Shown: positions 41,301-43,742, numbered from the stretch's first letter. The stretch: 64,000 bases of DNA from Hippopus hippopus (GCA_946811185.2 OX328104.1:17553352-17617351), one strand, 5' to 3'. Made by a program: numbers and translations. Notes: generated by a model not told the origin, from the sequence alone.

Positions 41301-42759
41301 TTTCCGTAAGACAGCACATAAATCTCTTACTTCATGGATTTTTAAAATGGGCATAAACTTTTGTATGAAGGAATGTGGTTAATTTGTAAACCTTGATTCA
41401 GGACTATGCGAATATTGTTCATATAATTACACAGGTAAACAGCCAATATGCAGTTCTATGTAAACTTTACAATTATTAAAAAATAGATTCGTGAATAGTC
41501 ATGTTTTATCAGTCTACCGATAACAAAAATTGTCACCTTTTCAGCAAAAGTATCTTTTGGTGTCCATTTAACCCTTTACCACACAATGCTGTGTTTTAGC
41601 GATCCTGAAGGAGAAGGCTCTTGATAACTTTCCAGGAAAAGAAGAAAACGCTAGTAACTAGCATTTTCTCCTTTTCCTACTTTTTTTTCAGTCCTTTCAA
41701 AGACAAATCGTATGTTTGGAACCTTTCAATTTGTCGTCTGCATATTTGAAATTGAACAAGCCTAAAGTTTTGTCGTTTAGGAGAGTTAAAAGATTTAATG
41801 ATCAGTTGTGTTCGAACGTCGATACAGTGTCAGTATGACTGTGGTATGATTTGTACGAATGCATGGTTCAAAGAGAGATAGATCAATAAATTATCATAAA
41901 ACTACTTTTTTTTTCACAAATTAGGACTATTCAGGTCTGTGAGTTTTAATCCTTTAACACCACCGAACAACAAAATTTTAAACTACCCCTCCCACCTCCC
42001 AAAAAAACAAATTGATAGCTCATATGCAGACGACAAATTGACGGTGCCTAAAATATTGGTATTCGTGTTTAAAATGATGGAAAACATTGTAGAAAAAGGA
42101 GAAAATGCTGGTTAACAGCAGTTCTCCTTTTCCCACAGTTTTTCAAAGACCCTTCCTTCTCCGGGTCTTTTGAACACGGGCTCACAAGTGTGGTGAAGGT
42201 TTAAAGTGCAAAGTTCATAAATGAATTGGGCAAATTAAGGAAATGCTAAAGGACAGTCCGATCTTGATCTTATATTTCAAACACAAAACAACTTGTAGAT
42301 CTAAGCAGATAAAACCTATCGTAGAAAGAAAGTTAGACCCAGTCATTGTTAGTCAAGAGTCCGAAACACAGTCTACTCATACAGAACTCGTTTATATATG
42401 TTGTGTCTATAAGTGGGCAGTGGGTATGCTTCGGCACCATGTGGTCGAGATAAAAAAATAATATATATTTTCTAGGCTTCCTCTGTTTTATCCATATGTT
42501 GCTGAATAATAGGCCAGAATATGTATGTAAAAATTGTAGGGCCTACAAGGCTATAGATCTAATTATATGTAGAGGACAGTGTGTATCTAAGACCAGATTA
42601 CAAAATACGTTCTTTGCAGTCTCATCCTGATTTAAACTGACCTCACTTTTCAGCAACTTATGCCAGATCCACCGGTTTACCGAACGAGTCCGTAAATAGA
42701 CTCAATATTAATTACACCACCGTGCAGAACTTTGAGGAAAAAAAAAATATCTTACCCAT
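2145..42759 (-). CDS. Gene 1: unidentified large alpha-helical (possibly HEAT/ARM-like) protein, 19 coding exons, 3' end uncertain
   Basis: Rebuilt by hand from splice sites. Coding exons in transcript order: 42759-42756, 38238-38102, 37437-37325, 35939-35792, 33277-33132, 30842-30689, 30285-30247, 30081-30043, 26554-26436, 22775-22631, 21880-21744, 19049-18920, 16279-16137, 14046-13923, 10028-9892, 6627-6465, 5197-4981, 2864-2719, 2363-2145. All introns are GT-AG and every junction is phase-compatible. The total is 2460 nt, an open frame of 820 codons starting MGKKRVGDFIRS. I see no signal peptide or transmembrane segment. The sequence is rich in Leu/Ile/Lys/Glu amphipathic stretches, which suggests a helical-repeat scaffold (inference). 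I cannot name the family. The last exon ends in phase 0, so at least one more exon is needed; 283-408 is a candidate, or the gene runs past the left edge. Confidence 0.8.
2719..2864 (-). CDS. Gene 1 exon 17
   Basis: 146 nt, acceptor TTGTTTTCAG, donor GAA|GTAAGT. Encodes LITSLYPSNPGPVHDR, EKFPMLKDDDQTMVLT and SSNHPE. The split Met codon A|TG joins it to exon 16. Confidence 0.82.
2897..3310. mobile_element. Palindromic MITE, family D, interrupted by a SINE
   Basis: A central perfect hairpin (CTTCTGATTGGCTAAACC and complement, about 2962-3003) is flanked by arms from ATTCTTAAGAATATTC to GAATACGAGCC. The right arm is split by the SINE at 3033-3264. A half copy is at 38545-38625. Confidence 0.65.
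3033..3264 (-). mobile_element. tRNA-derived SINE, type 1, copy 1
   Basis: A 232-bp element flanked by perfect 12-bp duplications CAGAAAATTCTG (3021-3032 and 3265-3276). On the minus strand it starts with a tRNA-like head containing a box-B-like motif (complement of AGGCTCGAAC) and has the conserved GTGTCTTGCCCAAGGACAC hairpin. Same family as 60607-60832. Confidence 0.8.
3962..4194. mobile_element. Family A MITE (TTAA borders)
   Basis: Left end AAACTCTTTAC, right end GGTAAAGAGTTAA, central palindrome around GAAAATGCTGG. The left end is slightly decayed. Confidence 0.75.
4216..4460 (+). mobile_element. tRNA-derived SINE, type 2
   Basis: Box-A-like TAGCTCATATACCTGC at about 4201-4216 and box-B-like GGTTGTGGGTTTGATACC at about 4251-4268, followed by a non-tRNA body ending in ATTAAACTCC. 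No clear duplication was identified. Confidence 0.5.
4981..5197 (-). CDS. Gene 1 exon 16
   Basis: 217 nt, acceptor TTTCTTAG, donor A|GTAGGT. Encodes HRESSTQDCFIDVIPG, then a KYLKEIMELMFESERY helix. A second GT four bases on (AG|GTATTT) would break the phase with exon 17, so the first donor is chosen. Confidence 0.78.
5340..5510 (-). mobile_element. tRNA-related SINE, degraded
   Basis: The complement carries a box-B-like GAGTTCGATACCC at about 5434-5446 and a box-A-like segment near 5490-5510, with a GGTTCAATG-type body to the left. No duplication was found. Confidence 0.45.
5690..5762. repeat. Family B-type core hairpin (GACAGTGTAGAT)
   Basis: An imperfect palindrome GACAGTGTAGATTCAAGATC ... 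GATCTACACTGTCC with a loop near 5725. The same core occurs in the complete family B elements. Confidence 0.6.
5963..6190. mobile_element. Family A MITE, diverged
   Basis: Left AAGTGGTAAATTCTTCACC, core GAAAATGCTGGTTACCAGCA at about 6103, right arm GTTGTTAAATGTGGGGATT. It abuts the next copy at 6197. Confidence 0.6.
6197..6430. mobile_element. Family A MITE
   Basis: Left TTAACTCTTTACCAAACGAC, perfect core palindrome at about 6307-6366. The right end has lost its GGTAAAG but reaches TTAA at 6427-6430, 34 bp from exon 15. Confidence 0.75.
6465..6627 (-). CDS. Gene 1 exon 15
   Basis: 163 nt, acceptor TATTTTACAG, donor CTG|GTATGT. Encodes NGKLVTPEQHQLFVDI, an acidic centre (DGDTVDEHFLTDEEQE), then SIAQYFVL. 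Confidence 0.82.
6918..7100 (+). repeat. Tandem duplication, about 91-bp unit x 2
   Basis: CATTTGAGTTA ... TTATTAAACTTGTCAAGAAA ... TTATTAAGCTTGCCAA occurs at 6918 and again at 7009 with few changes. Confidence 0.7.
7209..7438. mobile_element. Family A MITE
   Basis: TTAACCTTTTACCATACAAT on the left, AACGGGTTAA on the right. The core is degraded (GCATTAATATGTATTTTC). Confidence 0.65.
7700..9118 (+). repeat. 158-bp tandem repeat array, about 9 units
   Basis: The landmark TTGGTCTATA recurs at 7851, 8009, 8166, 8324, 8482, 8640, 8798, 8950 and (changed) 9108, giving a period of 157-158 bp; the 8798-8950 spacing is 152 because of an internal deletion. Most units carry TGACCTTGACCTTTGACCG. The array ends in a (CCGA)n microsatellite (9115-9173). 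Confidence 0.9.
9115..9175 (+). repeat. CCGA/GACG microsatellite closing the 158-bp array
   Basis: Repeated CCGACCGACAGA/CCGACGGA units directly after the last 158-bp unit. This resembles the tails of other bivalve repeats in the window (1140, 1605, 19630, 26085, 31390). Confidence 0.8.
9195..9455. mobile_element. Family A MITE, strongly decayed
   Basis: The arms AATGACCCTAAGGAAAATG and GCCTGCAAATGCTTTC remain. The core palindrome is disrupted by substitutions. Confidence 0.5.
9475..9755. mobile_element. Family A MITE, diverged
   Basis: ATTTTTACCAGACAATTCTG on the left, intact core GAAAATGCTGGTAACCAGCA at 9545-9564, right end CATCTGGTAAAAGGGTAA. Confidence 0.6.
9892..10028 (-). CDS. Gene 1 exon 14
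   Basis: 137 nt, acceptor TTCTTTCAG, donor GA|GTAAGT. Encodes KPDKDLIMFILEKSK through ALIDSYN. An 857-bp TIR element begins at 10051, so only 22 bp of original intron remain before the acceptor. Confidence 0.8.
10051..10907. mobile_element. 857-bp TIR element with CGAAATGGAAA subterminal repeats
   Basis: The ends GGGTAGGCCTAAAAT and (complement) CGGTAGGCCTAAAAT form TIRs extending into ACGAAATGGA repeats. Flanks TGAATTGG (10043-10050) and TGAATTAG (10908-10915) make an 8-bp duplication with one mismatch. Several CGAAATGGAAA motifs in both orientations lie inside. It has no ORF, so it is non-autonomous. The 8-bp duplication suggests a hAT-type mobiliser (inference). Confidence 0.75.
10959..11187. 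mobile_element. Family A MITE
   Basis: Left TTAACCGTTTACCACA, near-perfect core palindrome at about 11018-11078, right GGTAAAGGGTTAA. Confidence 0.8.
11205..11460. mobile_element. Family G palindromic MITE (GGCTTAATGCATC type)
   Basis: Left TATGCTTTGTGAAAAGG, inner dyad GGTCAGCCTGTTCAG / CAGGCTGACC near 11251-11281, right GAGATGCATTAAACCCC. Better preserved copies are at 27145-27395 and 29560-29800. Confidence 0.6.
11497..12709. mobile_element. 1.2-kb TIR element with ACTACGTTCA subterminal repeats
   Basis: The ends AAGCCATGGTCACA and (complement) AAGCCGTGGTCACA are each bordered by TA. Both subterminal regions (11560-11830 and 12375-12665) are full of degenerate CTACGGTCAA / ACTACGTTCA motifs. 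It contains no transposase frame. A family A-like core sits at 12045-12115. Confidence 0.65.
13003..13590. mobile_element. Family E TIR element, copy 1 (588 bp)
   Basis: Flanked by perfect 8-bp duplications CTATATGG (12995-13002, 13591-13598). The TIRs are based on TAGCCTG...CAGGCTA. The interior shares blocks such as GATGGCCTGGGGACATT and CACTTCCTGTTT with copy 2 (16631-17222). No ORF. The 8-bp duplication fits hAT-type mobilisation. Confidence 0.8.
13593..13853. mobile_element. Family F palindromic MITE, copy 1
   Basis: TIRs ATATGGCCTGCAACACGC and (complement) ATATGGCATGCAACATGC; two internal dyads with AGTGTCGT and CGACACTT at 13638-13696 and 13759-13806. Family E inserted at its left border. 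Confidence 0.7.
13923..14046 (-). CDS. Gene 1 exon 13
   Basis: 124 nt, acceptor CACTCTAG, donor CTG|GTGAGT. Encodes KAKVIDKVQRELMVLI through CCDDLSLL. The split Arg codon AG|G joins it to exon 12. Confidence 0.8.
14620..14768. repeat. Long inverted repeat (hairpin)
   Basis: AATGAAGAGA...TTTTCATGGAGGTATG...ACCTAATCAC pairs with GTGATTAGGT...CATACCTCCATGAAAA...TCTCTTCATT around a loop at about 14680-14715. The arms are about 60 bp, broken by A/T-run length differences. Confidence 0.75.
14768..14952. mobile_element. Family A MITE, truncated on the left
   Basis: ATTACTTTTGCAGACGAC, weak core (AATTGTTATTGCTGGTTTCC), right arm CAGAGTTGTTAAAACTCAGG reaching the TTAA at 14949-14952 that starts the next copy. 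Confidence 0.55.
14949..15177. mobile_element. Family A MITE
   Basis: Left TTAACTCATTACCAAATG, perfect 60-bp core palindrome (15060-15119), right GGTAATGGGTTAA. Confidence 0.8.
15421..15866. mobile_element. Family A MITE carrying a nested family B element
   Basis: Left TTAACCCTTTACCGCAGAAT, core at about 15495-15545, right arm TTTGTTGTCTGC...TATAGACTTAA. The copy is interrupted at 15586-15797 by family B exactly at a TTAA. Confidence 0.75.
15586..15797. mobile_element. Family B TTAA MITE nested in family A
   Basis: Left TTAACCCTTATCCTGCTA, core GATCAGACTGCA...TGCAGTCTGATC, right CAGCCAAAGAGTTAA. Removing the element and one TTAA restores the family A arm. Confidence 0.8.
16137..16279 (-). 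CDS. Gene 1 exon 12
   Basis: 143 nt, acceptor TTTTTTTGTAG, donor AG|GTATGT. Encodes NHIDEVKTIMHIIGKK through EYFLKSV; strongly charged in the middle (MEKDKRGDIDD). Confidence 0.8.
16362..16580. mobile_element. Family B MITE, decayed ends
   Basis: TTGGGCTGCTAAGCGTGACTC on the left, near-perfect core hairpin 16421-16482 (GACAGTGTAGATCAAGATCA and complement), right TTTAGCAAGTTAAGGGTT. Its left part lies just outside exon 12's acceptor side. Confidence 0.65.
16631..17222. mobile_element. Family E TIR element, copy 2 (592 bp)
   Basis: TAGCCTGGGTTCCAG on the left and CTGGACCCAGGCTA on the right. Flanks GCTGAATG (16623-16630) and GTTGAATG (17223-17230) are an 8-bp duplication with one mismatch. 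It carries an extra hairpin of CATCTACTTTA / TAAAGTAGATG at about 16733-16775 that is absent from copy 1. Confidence 0.75.
17235..17680. mobile_element. Family A MITE carrying a nested family B element
   Basis: Left CTCTCTTCCAGACCACAAAA, decayed core around 17365-17405, right arm AAGCTTTTTTCCCTCAGGGTC. Interrupted at TTAA by family B (17408-17615). Confidence 0.65.
17408..17615. mobile_element. Family B MITE nested in family A, second example
   Basis: TTAACTGTTATCCTGCTAAA on the left, AGCCTTAGAGTTAA on the right. The core hairpin is partly deleted (GACAGTAGATCAAAGATC only on one side). Confidence 0.7.
18405..18615. mobile_element. Family G MITE, diverged
   Basis: ATGCCACTAGTCATGAATCC, CAACCAACTTAGTAATGG and GCTGACTGGTCCTTTG match the 3' half of family G. 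The right end is TGCAATAAACTCCCTTTTCAC. Confidence 0.5.
18657..18910. mobile_element. Family A MITE, diverged
   Basis: AAGCCTTTTACCAAACAATC on the left. The core is changed to GAAAATGTTGGTAAGCAACA with long A/T runs, and the right end is lost. Confidence 0.5.
18920..19049 (-). CDS. Gene 1 exon 11
   Basis: 130 nt, acceptor ACTTCAG, donor AAG|GTATGA. Encodes ITAMSKKLVDAMICML through KALSKNLVWK. The split Thr codon AC|A joins it to exon 10. Confidence 0.8.
19068..19296. mobile_element. Family A MITE
   Basis: TTAAATCTTTACCAAACAAC on the left, core palindrome at about 19171-19234, right CAGTAAAGGGTTAA. The left TTAA is 18 bp beyond exon 11's acceptor end (19050). Confidence 0.75.
19310..19712 (+). 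repeat. Bivalve dispersed repeat with GGAC tail
   Basis: Contains AGTTTCATGAAATTCCATCC, a (GGAC/GATG)n stretch at 19604-19672 and the stem CTCCACCTTCGGTGGGG. The same 3' portion is at 25995-26158. Confidence 0.7.
20040..20268. mobile_element. Family A MITE
   Basis: TTAACTCTTTCCAAAATG on the left, core at about 20156-20212, GTGTGGTAAAGAGTTAA on the right. Confidence 0.8.
20335..20565. mobile_element. Family A MITE
   Basis: TTAACCCTTTACCAGACAAA on the left. The core has one mismatch (GGTTATCAGC). The right end GTGTGGTGAAGGATTGA has lost TTAA. Confidence 0.7.
20607..20645 (+). repeat. G-run and (GTT)n simple repeat
   Basis: GGGGGGGAAGGGGGGG is followed by six GTT units. The paired G-runs could form a G-rich structured motif. 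Confidence 0.7.
21431..21659. mobile_element. Family A MITE
   Basis: TTAACTTTTTACCAAACAAC and GTGTGGTAAAGAGTTAA. The core carries two mismatches (AAAGGTGAAAATG). Confidence 0.8.
21744..21880 (-). CDS. Gene 1 exon 10
   Basis: 137 nt, acceptor CTTTCAG, donor AC|GTAAGT. Encodes VPDAKVFETVLDMIIN through ECLIKYPD, a typical amphipathic helix pair. Confidence 0.82.
22108..22320. mobile_element. Family B MITE, complete reference copy
   Basis: 213 bp from TTAACCCTTAGGCTGCTAAG to TTTAGCAGGATAAGGGTTAA, with the core hairpin GACAGTGTAGATCAAGATCA ... GATCTACACTGTC at 22151-22210. Confidence 0.85.
22347..22569. mobile_element. Family A MITE
   Basis: TTAACCCTTTACCAAACAAT, perfect core (22404-22465), right end CGGTAAAGAGTTAA. 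It lies 27 bp from the family B copy. Confidence 0.85.
22631..22775 (-). CDS. Gene 1 exon 9
   Basis: 145 nt, acceptor CATTTCAG, donor TAT|GTGAGT. Encodes NDDAITAMMGPLMTFV through FREMEDKKY. The split Val codon GT|A joins it to exon 8. Confidence 0.82.
23170..23417. mobile_element. Family A MITE, diverged left end
   Basis: GGACTCTTTAGCACATGATG, core GAAAATGCTGGCTACCAGCA at 23316-23335, right GTGTAGTTAAGGGTTAA. Confidence 0.65.
23558..23783. mobile_element. Family A MITE
   Basis: TTAACCATTCACCACACAAT, core with a central mismatch (GGTAACTAGC), right GGTAAAATGTTAA. Confidence 0.75.
23955..24165 (-). mobile_element. tRNA-derived SINE, minus orientation
   Basis: The complement of 24088-24160 is tRNA-like (GTAGCTAAGTGGTAAACA and a box-B-like GGTTGCGGGTTAAATACC). 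The body runs left to AGAGCTTAACGCCATTTAGC. Confidence 0.55.
24205..24350. mobile_element. Family C palindromic MITE, copy 2
   Basis: TTTATTTCAGTCAAAGATC / GATGAAATAAATCTCAATC arms around GGTAATATTTTTACGACTG. Ends in an A-run. Confidence 0.65.
24590..25115 (+). repeat. Imperfect tandem repeats (GCCCCCTTTTTCCATGACA unit)
   Basis: At least five diverged units of about 85-165 bp carry TTAAGCCCCCTTTT, CATGACATGGCATTTCA and GGTCCATAATGA (near 24628, 24703, 24764, 24943, 25080). Confidence 0.65.
25115..26158 (+). repeat. Bivalve dispersed repeat with internal direct repeats and GGAC tail
   Basis: Diverged units with CATACCAAGTTTGAAGTC, GACTTGAGATGACAAAGTTA and GCTGTAAAAATGAAGA recur about every 110-180 bp. 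The block ends in ACGGACAGACGGACGG and TCCGCTTTCGGCGGGGGATA, the same terminus as 19712. Confidence 0.65.
26436..26554 (-). CDS. Gene 1 exon 8
   Basis: 119 nt, acceptor CTATTTCAG, donor GT|GTGAGT. Encodes YKDSLEMLKGMICDGQ through TLKTVLGAI. Phase 0 in, which requires the preceding micro-exons to be multiples of three, as they are. Confidence 0.8.
26572..26795. mobile_element. Family A MITE, right end decayed
   Basis: TTCTTTACCGGATAATTTCC, core at about 26627-26689, right arm GGCGCAAATGCTTTGGATTG. It begins 17 bp outside exon 8's acceptor. Confidence 0.65.
26853..27119. mobile_element. Family F palindromic MITE, copy 2
   Basis: ATATGGCCTGCAACATGCGA and (complement) ACATGGCTTGCAACACGCGA; dyads AAGTGTCGTCTCCGATCAG and CCTGTGCGACTGCGCAGG. 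Confidence 0.75.
27145..27395. mobile_element. Family G MITE, well preserved
   Basis: CATGCTCTGTGAAAAGGGGG to GCCCTCTTTTGCCAGGGCATG, with inner dyad CAGGTCAGCCTGCGCA and CCTGACCTGGGTC-like sequence. Confidence 0.7.
27575..27885 (+). repeat. 34-bp minisatellite, nine units
   Basis: AATGCCTTGTCACC starts at 27581, 27615, 27649, 27683, 27717, 27751, 27785, 27819 and 27853, an exact 34-bp period. Units vary only at a few positions (TGTTGCAA/TGTTACAA, TGTAAATG/TGTGAATG). Confidence 0.95.
27931..28135. mobile_element. Family A MITE, diverged
   Basis: GAACTCTTTCCCGAAAGACA, core with several mismatches (GAAAATGCTGGTTACAATCA), right GTTTGGTAAATGGTAAA. Confidence 0.55.
28780..28990 (+). mobile_element. 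tRNA-derived SINE, type 3, copy 1
   Basis: TTTAGCTCAGGGTTACAGTA (box A) and CACGGGTTTGAATCACACC (box B), with conserved leader AACAACTGTGTTAGGGAG. It lies 325 bp before a near-identical copy. Confidence 0.65.
29105..29315 (+). mobile_element. tRNA-derived SINE, type 3, copy 2
   Basis: Same leader, TTTAGCTCAGGGTTACAGTA and a better box B, CACGGGTTCGAATCCCACC. The spacing and shared GATCACTCCTTCC flank suggest a segmental duplication rather than two insertions. Confidence 0.65.
29560..29800. mobile_element. Family G MITE
   Basis: CATGCTCTGGCAAAAGGGGG, GCATCTCCGTGATGCATGAT, inner dyad GTCAGCCTGCTCC / GCGCAGGCTGAC. The right end is truncated at TTGCATTAA. Confidence 0.7.
29858..30003. mobile_element. 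Family A MITE with deleted right half
   Basis: TTAACAAAACAACAAAATC, runs into the core and jumps from GGAGAAAATT to CATGTGGTAAATG: an internal deletion removing the second arm. It ends 40 bp from micro-exon 7b. Confidence 0.65.
30043..30081 (-). CDS. Gene 1 exon 7b (39-nt micro-exon, duplicate 2)
   Basis: Acceptor TTATACAG, donor GGT|GTAAGT. Encodes VTQEAVAATGLPG. Symmetric phase 0. The intron between 7a and 7b is 165 bp (30082-30246), above the usual minimum, so tandem inclusion, mutual exclusion and skipping are all physically possible. Which form is used cannot be read from genomic sequence. Confidence 0.7.
30247..30285 (-). CDS. Gene 1 exon 7a (39-nt micro-exon, duplicate 1)
   Basis: Acceptor CTATTCAG, donor GGT|GTAAGT. 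Encodes VTQKTKEASGSPG. Phase 0 at both ends, so it can be skipped or included without a frameshift. It is paralogous to the exon at 30043-30081: both begin GTGACACAA, both end CCTGGT, and both are followed by the same intron start (GTAAGTTATATCTTCTT). Confidence 0.7.
30689..30842 (-). CDS. Gene 1 exon 6
   Basis: 154 nt, acceptor TTTAACAG, donor ATG|GTATGT. Encodes QEQLLSAQKEFLDLYGHY through PDENPFM, a helical stretch rich in Gln/Leu. Phase 2 in, phase 0 out. It is followed by the duplicated 39-nt exons. Confidence 0.82.
30955..31480. mobile_element. Family C MITE copy 3, followed by a GGAC-tailed repeat
   Basis: Palindromic family C sequence at 30955-31160 (partly duplicated arm GTGAACATCATCAGTAATAT). 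Then a bivalve repeat starts ACTAGAGCTGTCACTGAATG and ends with ACGGACGGATGG and TATATCCCCAAAACG at about 31455. Confidence 0.6.
31840..32054. mobile_element. Family A MITE
   Basis: CTCTTTACTGAACGACAAAA on the left, perfect core (31940-31997), right GATAAAGGATTAA. Confidence 0.7.
32299..32505. mobile_element. Family A MITE, right border lost
   Basis: TTAACCCTTTAACAAACGAT, core with AAAGCAGAAAATGCTGATTA, right arm GGCAAGTCTAAAATTTTAAA. Confidence 0.65.
32645..32875. mobile_element. Family B variant (B2)
   Basis: AATTCTTTCACAACTGAATT, core hairpin GTAGATCAGAGGTCAGACTG / CAGTCTGACCTTGATCTAC (32759-32811), right GGCATGGAAAGAGTTAA. Confidence 0.65.
32885..33113. mobile_element. Family A MITE adjoining exon 5
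   Basis: TTAACTCTTTACCAAACGAC to GTGTGGTAAAGAGTTAA, a near-consensus copy with the core at 32996-33056. Confidence 0.85.
33132..33277 (-). CDS. Gene 1 exon 5
   Basis: 146 nt, acceptor ATATTTCAG, donor GA|GTAAGT. Encodes TLDKTQLADVFSKMK through AIAYLFKCL. A complete family A MITE ends at 33113, 18 bp downstream of the exon end. Confidence 0.82.
33470..33650. mobile_element. Family B variant, decayed
   Basis: Core GACAGTATAGATTAGAGGTC ... GATCTACACTG at 33550-33608; the ends are unclear. Confidence 0.5.
34167..34395. mobile_element. Family A MITE
   Basis: TTAACCCTTTACCACACGAT, core with GGTTGTCAGC centre, right GGGTAGAGAGTTAA. Confidence 0.75.
34738..34966. mobile_element. Family A MITE
   Basis: TTAACTATTTACAAAACAAA, diverged core, right GCGGTAAAGGGTTAA. 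Confidence 0.7.
35100..35283. mobile_element. Family A MITE, shortened
   Basis: TTAACCCTTATTGAACAATC, decayed core, right GGCGAAAGGTTAA. It is 184 bp, with both arms trimmed. Confidence 0.65.
35292..35504. mobile_element. Family A MITE
   Basis: AGCCCTTTACCACACATTC, core with a 3-nt larger loop (GGTAACAACCAGC), right CGGTAAAAAATTAA. Confidence 0.7.
35535..35766. mobile_element. Family A MITE adjoining exon 4
   Basis: TTAACCTTTATCAAGACAGC, good core at 35657-35694, right GATCGGTAAAAGGTTAA. Confidence 0.75.
35792..35939 (-). CDS. Gene 1 exon 4
   Basis: 148 nt, acceptor AATTTAAG, donor AAG|GTCAGA. Encodes EFDEDEKAMKEFGKIYLD through LFEEHLK. The split Gly codon GG|A confirms the join. A family A MITE ends at 35766, only 25 bp beyond the donor. 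Confidence 0.8.
36483..36660. mobile_element. Family A MITE sharing its right TTAA with the next copy
   Basis: TTAATCCTTTACCACACACT, decayed core, arm truncated before TTAA 36657-36660. Confidence 0.6.
36657..36885. mobile_element. Family A MITE
   Basis: TTAACTCTTTACCACACAAT, near-perfect core, right TTTGGTAATGAGTTAA. Confidence 0.85.
37325..37437 (-). CDS. Gene 1 exon 3
   Basis: 113 nt, acceptor TTTTTTCAG, donor GG|GTAAGA. Encodes residues from about 48, beginning DGFKAYMDKVGVAKF and containing HSGGYWAALSAINV. Phase 0 in, phase 2 out, completed by the first A of exon 4. Confidence 0.8.
37850..38068. mobile_element. Family A MITE, decayed
   Basis: AACTCTCTGCCAGACAAACA, core AAAATACTGATTATCAGCATT at 37971-37991. 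It ends about 34 bp from exon 2's donor. Confidence 0.5.
38102..38238 (-). CDS. Gene 1 exon 2
   Basis: 137 nt, acceptor TTTTTACAG, donor AAG|GTAGAT. Encodes residues 2-47 (begins GKKRVGDFIRSINF, ends PQIDEVK) with a basic start followed by a Glu/Asp-rich stretch. Phase 1 in, phase 0 out. Confidence 0.78.
38320..38625. repeat. Fragments of family A and family D
   Basis: A half family A (CCTCCCACAAAGAAATC...GGGAAAAGAAGAAAAAGC) is followed by a half family D (CAGCCATTCTTAAGAATATT to AACACAAGTTCTGACTGC). Confidence 0.5.
38663..38730. repeat. Family B-type core hairpin
   Basis: AGACAGTGTAGATCAAGATC pairs with GATCTTGGATCTGCACTGTC across a short loop. No TTAA borders remain. Confidence 0.6.
38847..39075. 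mobile_element. Family A MITE, left member of a pair
   Basis: TTAACCCTTTACCACACAAT, core at 38901-38960, right GTGTGGTAAAGGGTTAA. Confidence 0.85.
39072..39298. mobile_element. Family A MITE, right member, opposite arm order
   Basis: Shares TTAA 39072-39075 with its neighbour; starts CTCTACCAAACAACAAAA and ends GTGTAGTAAAGGGTTAA. Confidence 0.8.
39471..39690. mobile_element. Family A MITE, right end lost
   Basis: TTAACTCTTTACCAAACGAC, good core with one extra A, right arm CTTCAGGAATACC. Confidence 0.7.
39690..39920. mobile_element. Family A MITE, diverged
   Basis: ATAATTCACTACACAATCC, asymmetric core (GCTGGTAACCAGTGTTTTC), right arm GGACCATTCTAAAATTTAGG. Confidence 0.55.
40236..40450. mobile_element. 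Family A MITE
   Basis: TTAACCCTTTACCAAGCAAT, shortened left arm, core GGTCACCAGC, right TTGTAAAGAGTTAA. Confidence 0.75.
40447..40620. mobile_element. Family A MITE, truncated, sharing TTAA with the previous copy
   Basis: TTAACCTTTTACAACTGAAT and GAAAAAATGCTAGTAACC remain; the second arm is lost. Confidence 0.55.
40977..41259. mobile_element. Family A MITE with internal duplication and a 34-bp insertion
   Basis: CCCTTAACCAAACAATCCC; TTTAACGACCCAAGGAAAA occurs twice in tandem (41005, 41028); core at 41067-41105; right GTTTGGTAAAGACTTAA. Confidence 0.75.
41184..41217. mobile_element. 34-bp minimal TIR element with 8-bp target duplication
   Basis: AGGGATCTTATATACA at the left and TGTATATACGATCCCTG at the right form nearly the whole element. 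GTTTGAAC flanks both sides (41176-41183, 41218-41225). Same ends as the 4474-bp element at 50166-54639. Confidence 0.8.
41568..41789. mobile_element. Family A MITE
   Basis: TTAACCCTTTACCACACAAT, core GCTAGTAACTAGC, right TCGTTTAGGAGAGTTAA. Confidence 0.75.
41946..42205. mobile_element. Family A MITE, diverged
   Basis: TTAATCCTTTAACACCACCG (partial duplication of the end), core missing one arm base set (GGTTAACAGCAGTTC), right GTGGTGAAGGTTTAA. Confidence 0.6.
42756..42759 (-). CDS. Gene 1 exon 1 (coding part: ATG G)
   Basis: The start codon is at 42759-42757, followed by one G and a strong donor GTAAG (42755-42751). The leftover G joins GG of exon 2 to make GGG (Gly2). Sequence upstream of the ATG (42760 to about 42900) would be 5' UTR; its start cannot be placed. 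The start is chosen because exon 2 alone has no upstream ATG in a spliced context and the join is exactly in phase. Confidence 0.6.
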
Positions 42760-43742
42760 TTTCGACAGCAGTTTATTCCATCCACAACGGGGTTCAGCTA
42801 TTTTACGTCGTTGAGAGTTCAAAACGAATTAAAAATTTCTCCACCTTTACACGTGTAAAAACCTATTTGTGGTTCAACTTTTAAATCAATAACGTTGAAA
42901 CTCGTAGAAGGCTATGACTAGTACTACATTAAAAAGAAGATACCAATCGATGAATGTCGACCTTTATAAAGAATTATCGATTGAACCCTTTGCTTACAGG
43001 TGAGCTTGTAAATATTAGCGTTATCTGTTTATTTCAAATGCGGCATACCTACGGTTGCAAAATTAATAATGTAAGAAAAAAAAAATTGACGGATGATTTT
43101 AAGTCTTATTGCGCGATGGTTTCTTTTCTCAGAAAAAAAAAAAAAAACGATCGTATATTAAAGTTTTCTTTTTTTTTAATTTTTGAAAAGTTGACGAAGT
43201 TTGTTGCGCTTTCGACAACATTTTGGTAAAACTAGCCATGCGTCATTTTCTAGATAAGGGTGTATTGGTGTATTACATGTAATCCGATTTTATAAAATAT
43301 TTGCACACGAAAAACTCTCATAAGCATTTTTTTGACGAGGTGTACATGTATTTATGTATCAATGCAGTTAAACTCTCTCTCTCCGTCTCTCTCTCAAGTT
43401 GAGAATAAAACACATGTCCCATCGCAAAGACGTCGCGTCAAAACGTCGCGTCCCCTATTAAAATTTGGTAATGTGAGCATTCATTTAGCGAACGATATAA
43501 AACACAAAGTTTTGCTATGCTACTATTATATATCAAAATAAAGGTATAAGATTGCAGGTTTCAGTGGTGTTATTATTGATTGAATATATTGACTGTCTGC
43601 GTAGAATTGTCCGTGCATATCCCAAATGATTGGTAAAAATTCACATGTCCCATGTTACATTTGCGTCAGGACCTCATCGAAACTTTCTTCGTGCAGACAA
43701 TAGAGGCGGGAAAACTCACTATTGTTGTCTGCAACATCAATG
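42760..43742. other. Gene 1 upstream region, about 1 kb
   Basis: Non-repetitive AT-rich sequence expected to hold gene 1's 5' UTR and promoter. I see no clear TATA box. It contains A-runs (43076, 43131), a CTCTCTCT stretch (43376-43396) and twin ACGTCGCGTC motifs at 43430-43450. Confidence 0.4.

Noticed and set aside
2145..42759. Assignment of gene 1 to the Melted/VEPH1 family
   Set aside because: Exon 17-18 spacing of helices and a PxPVHDRL-like stretch are vaguely similar, but there is no convincing aligned block and no PH domain in view.
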